Source of the DNA: Lachnospiraceae bacterium | Lineage (GTDB): Bacteria > Bacillota > Clostridia > Lachnospirales > Lachnospiraceae | NCBI GenBank assembly: GCA_029068555.1 | Contig: JAIECJ010000036.1 | Coordinates: 1 to 34,391 of the forward strand | DNA: 34,391 nt | Reading direction: 5' to 3' | Shown here: positions 25,520 through 32,556 of the stretch, piece after piece | How the letters are laid out: each line of letters begins with the position of its first letter | Numbering within the stretch: the first letter of the stretch is position 1 | Position numbers and translations under genes: made by a program | Notes under the pieces: model-generated | What the model was told of the DNA's origin: nothing | Database searches by the model: none | What the model saw: the letters and a program-made list of their open reading frames with translations, nothing else

Positions 25520-25537
25520 ACACGCTCTAGAGCGTGT
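25520..25537. promoter_or_regulatory. Perfect 18-bp palindrome before the PilZ gene
   Basis: ACACGCTCTAGAGCGTGT is a perfect palindrome, ending 21 bases before the PilZ start and just ahead of its AAGGAG. It could be a repressor operator or an RNA stem next to the ribosome site. It lies in a 202-base AT-rich gap (25357-25558) in which I see no gene; TTGGAC at 25470-25475 is a possible -35 box, but no good -10 follows. Confidence 0.6.
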
Positions 25538-25558
25538 ATTGTAAAGGAGTAGAATAAT

Positions 25559-25906
25559 ATGGAAGATCGAAGAAAAAGCAAGAGAACGAATTTAAAGTCA
25601 AAACTTTTGGTTAAGAGGCTTGATTCGGGAAATCAGGAAGAAATCGGGGTTGAGGTCATGAATGTTTCAAAGACTGGAATCGGCTTTTACTGTGAGGAGC
25701 TTCTTGATATGGGAGCTGTGTATGAGGCGTTCCTTACTATTTGGACAAAAGAAGTGATACATGCTTTTATAGAAATTGTCCGTATTGAAAAGATGCCAGA
25801 TACCTATGATTATGGCGGACTGTTTATAGGGATGCCGGAGATAGATCTACAGCGAATTGATGTTTATAATGTGGTAAGCGAAGCGGATAAGCATACAGAT
25901 AAATAG
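25559..25906 (+). CDS. PilZ-domain protein, putative c-di-GMP receptor
   Basis: 115 residues, essentially a stand-alone PilZ domain. The two ligand-binding motifs are present: RxxxR (R5 and R9 in EDRRKSKRTNL) and N35-x-S37-x-x-G40 in NVSKTGIGF. The later part (AFIEIVRIEKMPDTYDYGGLFIGM) is typical of the barrel. It should bind cyclic di-GMP and act through an unknown partner. A good AAGGAG ribosome site precedes it, with a perfect palindrome just upstream. A GGDEF protein is encoded 9 kb upstream, a possible source of its ligand. It ends before a bidirectional hairpin. Confidence 0.88.
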   Translation: MEDRRKSKRTNLKSKLLVKRLDSGNQEEIGVEVMNVSKTGIGFYCEELLDMGAVYEAFLTIWTKEVIHAFIEIVRIEKMPDTYDYGGLFIGMPEIDLQRIDVYNVVSEADKHTDK

Positions 25907-25908
25907 TG

Positions 25909-25949
25909 ATGGAGCGCCCCGGTTTAGCGGTGGCGCTCCATTAAAGTTT
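25909..25949 (+). terminator. Hairpin between convergent genes
   Basis: ATGGAGCGCC (25909-25918) pairs perfectly with GGCGCTCCAT (25932-25941); an inner CC/GG pair is possible. The tail TTAAAGTTTTG on the plus strand is a moderate U-tract. It separates the PilZ gene from the minus-strand DUF362 gene and may serve both. Confidence 0.75.
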
Positions 25950-25954
25950 TGTTA

Positions 25955-26821
25955 TTATTGAACTGCTATGAGTTCGTATTCACGTGAACCCAAACCTAGT
26001 GAAGCAGCAGCTTCTATTGTATGCACGCCGTTTTTCGATTCGATGCGTTCCAGTAGATGATCTTTTCCTGGATCATCCGATGCATAGACAAGGTCAAGAC
26101 ATGCCTGATCAATGGCAACAGGGTCAAGTGAAACCAGTATGCCGATGTCAGCCATGCAAGGGTCTTCTGCCACTGCACAGCAGTCACAGTCGACAGACAT
26201 ATTTTTCATGACATTGATATAGATGATATTTCCTTTTAAATAGTCAATGACACTTGATGCCGCATCTGCCATGGACTCAAGAAAAGAATCATGGTCGGAA
26301 TGCCAGAAATTGTTCGTGTCACCAACGCCGTGAATATATGCTTTGCCCATGGATGATGCAACACCTATGGAGAGCTGCTTCAATGCGCCGCCGTAGCCGC
26401 CCATGGGATGTCCTTTAAAGTGGGAAAGCACCAGCATGGAGTCATAGTCAGCGAGTGTTTTTCCGACAAAGTTCTTCTTTATCTTATGACCATTCGGAAT
26501 TGGAAGTTCGAGATCTGGTCCTTCGGCGTCCATCAGATCCACCTCAAAATATTTGCTCCAGCCATGTTCACGCAGCGTTTTCATATGTTTCGCTGTTGTA
26601 TCGCGCCCGCCGTCATAAGCAGTGTTACATTCAACGACGGTTCCGCCTACATAGTCAATAACAGGTTTCCAGAAGTCGGGTTTTAGGAAATTCTGGTTTC
26701 CGACCTCGCCGGAATGTAGTTTAATGGCTATTCTGCCGTCAAGCTGTTTGTCAATTAATTTGTATAATTCAAGTACTTTTTCAGGTGTAATTGTTTTAGA
26801 AAAATAAACCTTTGGCTTCAT
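25955..26821 (-). CDS. DUF362-family protein
   Basis: 288 residues, cytoplasmic. It matches the DUF362 family through segments such as RIAIKLHSGEVGNQNFLKP, VLSHFKGHPMGGYGGALKQL and GILVSLDPVAIDQACLDLV. Unlike many relatives it has no ferredoxin-like 4Fe-4S domain, but a CDCC cluster occurs near residue 212 and another Cys follows shortly. The family function is not known; it is often annotated as iron-sulfur or uncharacterised. A very good AGGAGG ribosome site lies before the ATG on the minus strand. The GH43 gene is 73 bases upstream on the same strand, so cotranscription is possible without an obvious metabolic link. Confidence 0.85.
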   Translation of the reverse strand: MKPKVYFSKTITPEKVLELYKLIDKQLDGRIAIKLHSGEVGNQNFLKPDFWKPVIDYVGGTVVECNTAYDGGRDTTAKHMKTLREHGWSKYFEVDLMDAEGPDLELPIPNGHKIKKNFVGKTLADYDSMLVLSHFKGHPMGGYGGALKQLSIGVASSMGKAYIHGVGDTNNFWHSDHDSFLESMADAASSVIDYLKGNIIYINVMKNMSVDCDCCAVAEDPCMADIGILVSLDPVAIDQACLDLVYASDDPGKDHLLERIESKNGVHTIEAAASLGLGSREYELIAVQ

Positions 26822-26894
26822 AAATGCCCTCCTGTATTTTTTGCAAATTATGTGGTATCACAGCGATTCCAATGTGGAAAAATTGTAATATATT

Positions 26895-28454
26895 TTATTT
26901 TACCTTATAGACAAATTTTTTGCAAACAGCATTTGCATTTGAAGCATAAACTGCAATATAGTTTCCTGTAAAACAGCCGCCTGATTCTGTAGTCAGATAT
27001 TGTACTTCGCCGGAACCGATAGATACGGCTGGTGCATTTTCATCAGTCAGAAAATCAAAGTGGTATTGTTCGCGTGAGCCGGTAAGCTGTAAAATGACAG
27101 TATCGCTGTCATATTCAATTGTATTTTCGATAGCGCTCAGCTTTCCGATTTGACGCCGGATGATAAGGCAGCGCTTCTGGTTTTGCATGGTCATGGCGGC
27201 TTCGTAGTGATGTCGGTTATTCATGTATATGGAGATACCCGCTTCGCCGTTTTCAGGAATCTCTTTCATAGATAAAGTAAGCTGTGCAGTAAAGTTAAAG
27301 TGCTCCTGTCGCCTGCAAAGAAGGGATTTTGGCATATTGTCTGACAAGTTATGCTGATTACCATGCAGAATCAGCCCGTTTGCGGTAAATTCATACAAAT
27401 GATAGTCCGGATTGAAAATCGTGTTCCATGACGGATGCATAGAGGCAGTATTGAATTCATCTGTCATGCTTTGCCCAGGAATGTAAAAACTGCTTTGAAA
27501 TGGAGTGTTATAATCCGCTTCTGAACATGGGAGAAGTGCGGTGGTAATTTCAGGGTCGACATGTCCATCCCCGTTCCATCCCATTATAGGCCAGCCATTT
27601 TTCCAAGTGACAGGCACCAGCATGGTTTCACGCCCCAGATTATGCCGAAAAGGGTAGCCTAGAGGTCTTATTCCAAGACAAACAGCCCACCAGTTTCCGT
27701 TTTGGTCCTCAACCATATCAGCGTGTCCCGCTGCCTTAATAGGAAGTTCGGTGCTGCGGTTTGTGAGAATTGGGTTGTGTGGACAGCTTTCATATGGACC
27801 ATATACAGATGCACTTCTTGCAATGGTCACCATATGGCAGTACTCAGTGCCGCCCTCGGCTATCATAAGATAATACATATCATTTATTTTGTACAAATGC
27901 GGTCCCTCCGGATTATTTCCTCCAGAACCATTCCAGGCATACACTTTTGCGCCTGTTTTATCGCAGGATATATGCACATTTCCATCTGGAGATATAGATC
28001 TTGTAAGTTTTAATTCTGATAGAAAGATACCCGTGTCTGTGCCGCAATAGTATATTTTTCCGTCATCATCAAAGAAAAGGGATGGATCAATTCCCTCAAA
28101 CGGAAGATATACTGGTTCAGACCATTTTCCATAGGGGTTTGTGGAATACACAAAAAAATTGCCGCTTTTTGGACCGCCTACATTTGTGACAATGCAATAG
28201 TAGATTCCATCTTGATACCGGATGGTAGGTGCATAGATTCCCAGACAGTTTGGTGCTTCTGACGACAGGGTAAACTGGCTGTTTCTGCTGAGAATATGGT
28301 TGATTTGTTCCCAATGAACAAGATCTGCACTGTGAAAAAGGGGAAGTCCTGGAAAATATTCAAAACTACTGGTTACCAGATAAAAATCATTTCCGACTCT
28401 GCAAATGCTTGGGTCGGGGTGAAATCCTGGGAGAATGGGATTGGTGTATTTCAT
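26895..28454 (-). CDS. Glycoside hydrolase family 43, beta-xylosidase/arabinofuranosidase-like
   Basis: 519 residues with no signal peptide, so it probably acts on imported oligosaccharides. A five-bladed propeller occupies about 1-310: D14 in GFHPDPS (general base), D123 in GIDPSLFFDDDG (pKa modulator) and E183 in NPEGPHLYK (general acid) are in the family positions. A C-terminal concanavalin-like domain (about 325-518) is typical of the XynB-like GH43 subgroup acting on xylan or arabinoxylan oligosaccharides. AAAGGAG precedes the ATG. A TATACT box and a TGATATATCA palindrome (28481-28490) lie upstream with a poor -35, suggesting an activator is needed. No transporter is adjacent. Confidence 0.92.
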   Translation of the reverse strand: MKYTNPILPGFHPDPSICRVGNDFYLVTSSFEYFPGLPLFHSADLVHWEQINHILSRNSQFTLSSEAPNCLGIYAPTIRYQDGIYYCIVTNVGGPKSGNFFVYSTNPYGKWSEPVYLPFEGIDPSLFFDDDGKIYYCGTDTGIFLSELKLTRSISPDGNVHISCDKTGAKVYAWNGSGGNNPEGPHLYKINDMYYLMIAEGGTEYCHMVTIARSASVYGPYESCPHNPILTNRSTELPIKAAGHADMVEDQNGNWWAVCLGIRPLGYPFRHNLGRETMLVPVTWKNGWPIMGWNGDGHVDPEITTALLPCSEADYNTPFQSSFYIPGQSMTDEFNTASMHPSWNTIFNPDYHLYEFTANGLILHGNQHNLSDNMPKSLLCRRQEHFNFTAQLTLSMKEIPENGEAGISIYMNNRHHYEAAMTMQNQKRCLIIRRQIGKLSAIENTIEYDSDTVILQLTGSREQYHFDFLTDENAPAVSIGSGEVQYLTTESGGCFTGNYIAVYASNANAVCKKFVYKVK

Positions 28455-28565
28455 ATGTATTAACTCCTTTGGTAAAATTTTGATATATCATCAGTATAAA
28501 CTGTATTTGGATGGAAAGGTACTATAACATTTATAGAAAAATATATAGAAAATCTTATATTTAAG

Positions 28566-28617
28566 TTAACAATTTGCGAAAAGTGTGATACACTTTAAAA
28601 GTGTACAACTTTAAAAG
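28566..28617 (+). promoter_or_regulatory. paaK promoter with overlapping repeats
   Basis: TTAACA (28566-28571), 17-base spacer, TACACT (28589-28594). The -10 box lies inside an inverted repeat AAGTGT-GAT-ACACTT (28581-28595), and ACTTTAAAAG is directly repeated at 28592-28601 and 28608-28617. The arrangement suggests a repressor site over the start region. Confidence 0.55.
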
Positions 28618-28640
28618 ATTAAAGCGAAGGAGAATTTCAA

Positions 28641-29948
28641 ATGGCAAATTATTATCAACCAGAAATTGAAACGATGCCAGTAGAGCAGATAAAGGCTTTG
28701 CAAAGCGAACGATTGACAGCACAGGTAAAATATGTATATGAAAACGTGAAATTTTATCATGATAAAATGGATGAGTTAGGAGTGAAGCCTGAGGATGTGA
28801 ATGGCGTAGAAGATTTACATAAACTTCCGTTTATTGATAAGAATGATTTGAGGGATCAGTATCCATACGGGCTGCTGGGAGTTCCCTTGTCTGAATGTGT
28901 ACGGATTCAGTCAACGAGCGGCACGACAGGACGCCGTGTCGTTTCGTTCTATACACAGGAGGATATTGACGTGTGGGAGGAATGCTGCGCAAGGGCAATT
29001 GTGGCTGCGGGCGGCACGAAAGATGATGTGTGTCATGTCTGCTATGGATATGGACTCTTTACGGGAGGACCAGGATTAAACGGCGGTTCACACAAGGTAG
29101 GATGTCTGACACTTCCTATGTCTTCAGGAAATACAGAGCGGCAGCTTCAGTTTATGACTGATCTTGGATCTACCATTCTATGTTGTACGCCGTCATATGC
29201 TGCAAATCTCGGAGAGGCAATCAATGAGAGAGGGCTCAGGGATCAGATTAAACTAAAAGCAGGAATATTTGGTGCAGAACCATGGACAGAGGAAATGCGG
29301 AAGAATATTGAAAAATCACTGGGGATAAAAGCTTATGACATTTATGGGCTTACTGAAATTTCGGGTCCGGGCGTTTCTTTTGAGTGTGAGGAGCAGCAGG
29401 GAATGCACATTCAGGAGGATCACTTTATTCCCGAAATTATCAATCCGGATACGGGTGAGGTGCTTCCCGAGGGTGAGATTGGAGAACTCGTATTTACATG
29501 TATTACAAAAAAAGCATTTCCACTTTTGCGGTACCGTACACGCGACCTCTGTTATCTGACCAGAAAGAAATGTTCATGCGGACGTACTCATATCCGTATG
29601 CATAAGCCGATGGGCAGAAGCGATGATATGATGGTAGTAAAGGGTGTGAATGTATGGCCGTCACAGATTGAGGCAGTTTTGCTGAATAAGGGTTATGAGG
29701 CAAACTACCAGATTTTCGTAGACCGTGTCGGGAATAATGATACAATTGAAGTACAGGTGGAGAAGACACCCGAGATGGCGGCAGATACAGGATTTAACAC
29801 ATTGGAACGTGAAAAATCTATCGTGGCAGGATTAAAATCCATGCTTGGCATTAAGGTTGATGTAAAAATTATAGAGCCGAAGACGATTACAAGAAGCGAG
29901 GGCAAAGCAGTCCGCGTTATCGACAAGAGAGATTTATATAATAAGTAA
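28641..29948 (+). CDS. paaK: Phenylacetate-CoA ligase family protein
   Basis: 435-residue adenylate-forming enzyme that joins an aryl acid such as phenylacetate to CoA with ATP, in the cytoplasm. Length fits the family. Motifs: P-loop STSGTTGR at 91-98, the AMP-binding YGLTEISGPGVSFEC segment, YRTRDL, and the C-terminal lysine region (TRSEGKAVRVID). In anaerobes such ligases often occur with indolepyruvate oxidoreductases in amino acid fermentation; those genes are not in this window, so the true acid substrate is open. AAGGAG precedes the ATG. It is a single-gene unit with its own promoter and terminator, converging on a hotdog thioesterase that could hydrolyse the CoA products. Confidence 0.9.
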   Translation: MANYYQPEIETMPVEQIKALQSERLTAQVKYVYENVKFYHDKMDELGVKPEDVNGVEDLHKLPFIDKNDLRDQYPYGLLGVPLSECVRIQSTSGTTGRRVVSFYTQEDIDVWEECCARAIVAAGGTKDDVCHVCYGYGLFTGGPGLNGGSHKVGCLTLPMSSGNTERQLQFMTDLGSTILCCTPSYAANLGEAINERGLRDQIKLKAGIFGAEPWTEEMRKNIEKSLGIKAYDIYGLTEISGPGVSFECEEQQGMHIQEDHFIPEIINPDTGEVLPEGEIGELVFTCITKKAFPLLRYRTRDLCYLTRKKCSCGRTHIRMHKPMGRSDDMMVVKGVNVWPSQIEAVLLNKGYEANYQIFVDRVGNNDTIEVQVEKTPEMAADTGFNTLEREKSIVAGLKSMLGIKVDVKIIEPKTITRSEGKAVRVIDKRDLYNK

Positions 29949-29988
29949 AAGCAGCCGGGCAGGGAAAACCTGTCCGGTTAGCTTTTTT
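29947..29988 (+). terminator. Bidirectional terminator between paaK and the thioesterase
   Basis: A stem from AAAAGC-GCCGGGCAGG (29947-29963) with CCTGTCCGGT-AGCTTTT, loop GAAAA, followed by a T-run on the plus strand. The A-run on the 5' side lets it work on the minus strand too. The stop codon of the minus-strand thioesterase lies inside the 3' arm. Confidence 0.88.
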
Positions 29989-30412
29989 CCTGTATATGTT
30001 TATCGGTGAATACAAAATATGACTGTATGGAGGTGGCAACCATTGTGCCGTCTGTCTTGTAGACATTTACTTCATAGACTGCAATTGTGGAACCATATTT
30101 TATTTCCTTTGCCTCTGCGACCAGTTTTTCCGTGTTGCAGGCAGGCGCAAGATAATGAATATTGCTGTCGACAGTCACGACACTGTTTCCGTGTGTCAGC
30201 GCGGCGCTTCCGCCGATGGTGTCGGCGAGGGCAAAGGTGCATCCGCCATGCACACTGCCAAGAGGATTTAGAATTTCAGGTCTTAAAGGCATTTCTCCCT
30301 TGCAGTATCCTTCTGATATTTCTGTAATGCGCATGCCAAGCAGCTGGATAAAACCGAGTGTGCCATAAAAGTGATTTTTTATGGCATCATAATTTTTTTC
30401 CTGACTTTTCAT
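29978..30412 (-). CDS. Hotdog-fold thioesterase, PaaI type
   Basis: 144 residues, expected to hydrolyse aryl- or acyl-CoA thioesters. The family signature is clear: N49-P-L-G-S-V-H55-G-G with the following helix TFALADTIGGSAAL, then VTVDSNIHYLAPA. Length is standard for a single-domain hotdog protein acting as a tetramer. It converges on paaK and shares a bidirectional terminator with it; an ATP-dependent CoA ligase and a thioesterase side by side suggest the same class of substrates. A ribosome site AAGGAC is seen upstream of the ATG on the minus strand. Confidence 0.88.
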   Translation of the reverse strand: MKSQEKNYDAIKNHFYGTLGFIQLLGMRITEISEGYCKGEMPLRPEILNPLGSVHGGCTFALADTIGGSAALTHGNSVVTVDSNIHYLAPACNTEKLVAEAKEIKYGSTIAVYEVNVYKTDGTMVATSIQSYFVFTDKHIQEKS

Positions 30413-30521
30413 ATAGACTGTCCTTTCTGAATTTGTTGACCATAGATATAGTTTAACCAGTTTTTAGAAAAAGCATATTCTGGTAATCTTTTATATTCCA
30501 AAACGTGTTTTAAAGCAAAAG

Positions 30522-30567
30522 AAAAACTCCCAAAAGCTGTATAAACCAGCACTTTTTGCGAGTTTTT
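30522..30567 (-). terminator. tmRNA terminator
   Basis: On the minus strand AAAAACTC and GAGTTTTT (30560-30567 and 30522-30529) form the base of a long hairpin, with further inner pairing around CAGC/GCTG and a T-rich tail. It begins just after the tmRNA 3' end. Confidence 0.8.
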
Positions 30568-30569
30568 AG

Positions 30570-30913
30570 TGGAGTAGACGGGAGTCGAACCCGTGTCCAA
30601 AAAACCATCCCATGTACTTCTACAGGTTTAGTTGATTGTTTCGGGAAATCCCAATTCCTTTCCGTTTAGGCGAATCAACGCCCCTAAACGGTCAGTAGCT
30701 TCATAATACGCCCACATACGCAAAGCTTAATATGCGTCGTTTCCTACATAGATGATGCCTGGCTCCCAATGTGTAGGTGCACTAGGTCAGACAGCAGCCA
30801 TTAGGCTGCGTATGCTAAATTATCTTCAGCGTTTAATTTTAATTTTGGAATTAACGCATGCCTGCGACCTGCTTCTCCATCTTCAAGTTCCCTGTCGAAA
30901 CCTTTACTACCCC
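30570..30913 (-). ncRNA. ssrA: tmRNA (transfer-messenger RNA)
   Basis: Rescues stalled ribosomes and tags the unfinished protein. On the minus strand the 5' end GGGGTAG (30907-30913) pairs with CTACTCC (30571-30577) as acceptor stem. GTAAAGGTTTCGACAGGG follows at the 5' side, and the 3' side has a T-arm ACGGG-TTCGACT-CCCGT. The tag reading frame ends at a TAA at 30801-30803 and reads ...NAEDNLAYAA. Several pseudoknots are visible, for example CCGTTTAGG/CCTAAACGG. CCA is not encoded after the discriminator A. Single-piece form, about 344 bases. Confidence 0.95.
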
Positions 30914-30934
30914 TTGATTAATCAAGGTTAATTC

Positions 30935-30963
30935 ATAATATCAGAAAGTTGGAAAATAGTCAA
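30935..30963 (-). promoter_or_regulatory. tmRNA promoter
   Basis: Reading the minus strand, TTGACT (30963-30958), a 17-base spacer and TATTAT (30940-30935). Between it and the mature 5' end lies the 16-bp palindrome CCTTGATTAATCAAGG (30912-30927), which would be at the 5' end of the precursor and removed by RNase P. Confidence 0.8.
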
Positions 30964-31045
30964 GTATAAATTAGAAATTTTCAGAATTTGCCGTGTTATT
31001 TGTATTTACAGCAAATTCCGTGAAATAGATAGTGGCTGAGAGGTA

Positions 31046-31081
31046 TCAAGCCATGCAAAATCGCTTCGCGATGGCTTGATG
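31046..31081. repeat. Intergenic inverted repeat
   Basis: ATCAAGCCAT (31046-31055) and ATGGCTTGAT (31072-31081) are perfectly complementary; an inner stem ATCGC-TTC-GCGAT (31061-31073) is also possible. No T-run on either strand, so it is not a simple terminator. It sits in the 352-base gap between the tmRNA and the next gene, where no coding region is seen. No second copy occurs in this window. Confidence 0.55.
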
Positions 31082-31207
31082 TCTGTAACAGGAAGATGAA
31101 GGCTGAACTGCTGCGTATTCAAATTGCACACTGTTTAGATAACTATAAAGTTGGTGAAATAAAATTGTGTCAAAAAGTGTGCAGACGGTAACGAAAGTGT
31201 TTGTATT

Positions 31208-31236
31208 TTGGTGTTTTTTTGTGTAAGATATATATA
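31208..31236 (+). promoter_or_regulatory. Probable promoter of the secreted MBL-fold gene
   Basis: TTGGTG (31208-31213), 17-base spacer, TATATA (31231-31236). An alternative overlapping pair is TTGTAT (31201-31206) and TAAGAT (31224-31229), also with 17 bases. The AGGAGG of the gene lies at 31252-31257. Confidence 0.5.
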
Positions 31237-31265
31237 AGATATGCAGTGTATAGGAGGTACGCACT

Positions 31266-32435
31266 ATGAGGAAGATACACAGACAAATATTAAATCTGAT
31301 ACTAGTTGCAGCAATTATAATCGGCGGATTTTCGGCTGGTTCCATGATGTCTCAGGCTGCGAATGCCAAGACAGGCGATGCCAAAGCAGAAAGTGCGGAG
31401 GCAGGCAGTATGGAGGTGCATTATATAGATGTCGGGCAGGGGGATTCCACGCTGATTATGTGCGACGGACATGCTATGCTGATTGATGCTGGTGATTATA
31501 CCAAGGGAACTGCGATACAAAATTATTTACAGAAACAAAAAATTAAAAAATTGGATTATCTCATTTTTACACATCCTGACGCAGACCATATAGGCGGTGC
31601 GCCGGTTATTATTACAAAGTTTGATATAGATAAGGTGTTTTTGTCAAATTTTGAGAAAGATAATAAGACATATCAGAAGATGATACAGGCGCTTGACAAT
31701 AAGCGTTTGCAATATTACACGCCGAAAGTCGGGACGCAATATTCCCTTGGAGCGGCAAAAATAACGATTCTGGCGCCAAATGACAGCTATGATAATCCCA
31801 ATGATGCTTCGATAGCCCTGACAGTTGAGAACGGGAAGAATAGGTTCCTGTTTACAGGTGACGCAGAGGAAACAGCGGAAAAAGATATACTGGAAAATGG
31901 TATTGACATTTCGGCAGATGTATACAAAGCGGGACATCATGGAAGCCGGACGTCCACTTCTCAGAAATTTTTTGAGGCGGTCAATCCCACTTGTGCAGTC
32001 ATAAGTTGTGGGGAAGATAACTCGTATGGGCATCCGCATGCCGAGACATTAAACACATTCCGGATGAACGGGGTGGAGGTATACCGGACAGATGAGGAAG
32101 GAACCATTGTAGCAGTTTCTGATGGGGAAAAGATTACGTTTAATGTTCCAGCATCTGACACGTGGAAAGCAGGAGAGCCAAACGGAAACACTTCTGTATG
32201 GAAAGTGCCAGAACAGAAATCTGAGAATCAGGATTCTTCTGTAGTAAAGGAGCCTGGCAAGAAAGAAACCAGTTCAGACACAAAGGAGCTTTCATATGTT
32301 TTAAATACGAAGACAAAAAAATTTCATAAGCCTTCTTGTAATTCGCTTCCTACCGTAAACAGAAAAGACTCGTCGGAAAGCAGGGAAGATATCATAGCAC
32401 AGGGATATGTGCCATGTAAGCGATGTAATCCATAG
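31266..32435 (+). CDS. Secreted ComEC-like metallo-beta-lactamase-fold hydrolase
   Basis: 389 residues with a signal peptide (hydrophobic 8-25, likely cleavage near MSQAANA at about 30-33). The MBL-fold domain (about 49-295) resembles the C-terminal part of ComEC/Rec2: IDVGQGDSTLIMC, the metal motif HPDADHIGG at 103-111, FLFTGDAEETAEKD and KAGHHGSRTSTS. After a Lys/Glu/Ser-rich linker (about 310-340) comes a small C-terminal domain with an H-x3-C...C-x2-C pattern (FHKPSCNSL, VPCKRCNP) resembling the Ada-type zinc domain found at the end of some secreted nucleases. It may degrade extracellular nucleic acid or a phosphodiester; the substrate is inferred only. AGGAGG precedes the ATG. No competence operon is adjacent. 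Confidence 0.87.
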   Translation: MRKIHRQILNLILVAAIIIGGFSAGSMMSQAANAKTGDAKAESAEAGSMEVHYIDVGQGDSTLIMCDGHAMLIDAGDYTKGTAIQNYLQKQKIKKLDYLIFTHPDADHIGGAPVIITKFDIDKVFLSNFEKDNKTYQKMIQALDNKRLQYYTPKVGTQYSLGAAKITILAPNDSYDNPNDASIALTVENGKNRFLFTGDAEETAEKDILENGIDISADVYKAGHHGSRTSTSQKFFEAVNPTCAVISCGEDNSYGHPHAETLNTFRMNGVEVYRTDEEGTIVAVSDGEKITFNVPASDTWKAGEPNGNTSVWKVPEQKSENQDSSVVKEPGKKETSSDTKELSYVLNTKTKKFHKPSCNSLPTVNRKDSSESREDIIAQGYVPCKRCNP

Positions 32436-32479
32436 AGACTGCTTTGGTGAGCTGTAGATAGACACAGATGTCAGGAAAG

Positions 32480-32508
32480 TTGACACAGACAAAATTATGC
32501 TGTAAAGT
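32480..32508 (+). promoter_or_regulatory. Promoter of the cytidylate-kinase-like gene
   Basis: TTGACA (32480-32485), 17-base spacer, TAAAGT (32503-32508). The start near 32515 lies about 42 bases before the ATG at 32557. Confidence 0.72.
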
Positions 32509-32556
32509 AGCAGAATAGACATGTTTTATAAAGTACATAAAGGAGAGGATAGTGGA

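Noticed and set aside
30409-30600. 63-codon minus-strand frame upstream of the thioesterase
   Set aside because: It covers the tmRNA terminator and 3' end and has no ribosome site; a chance frame.
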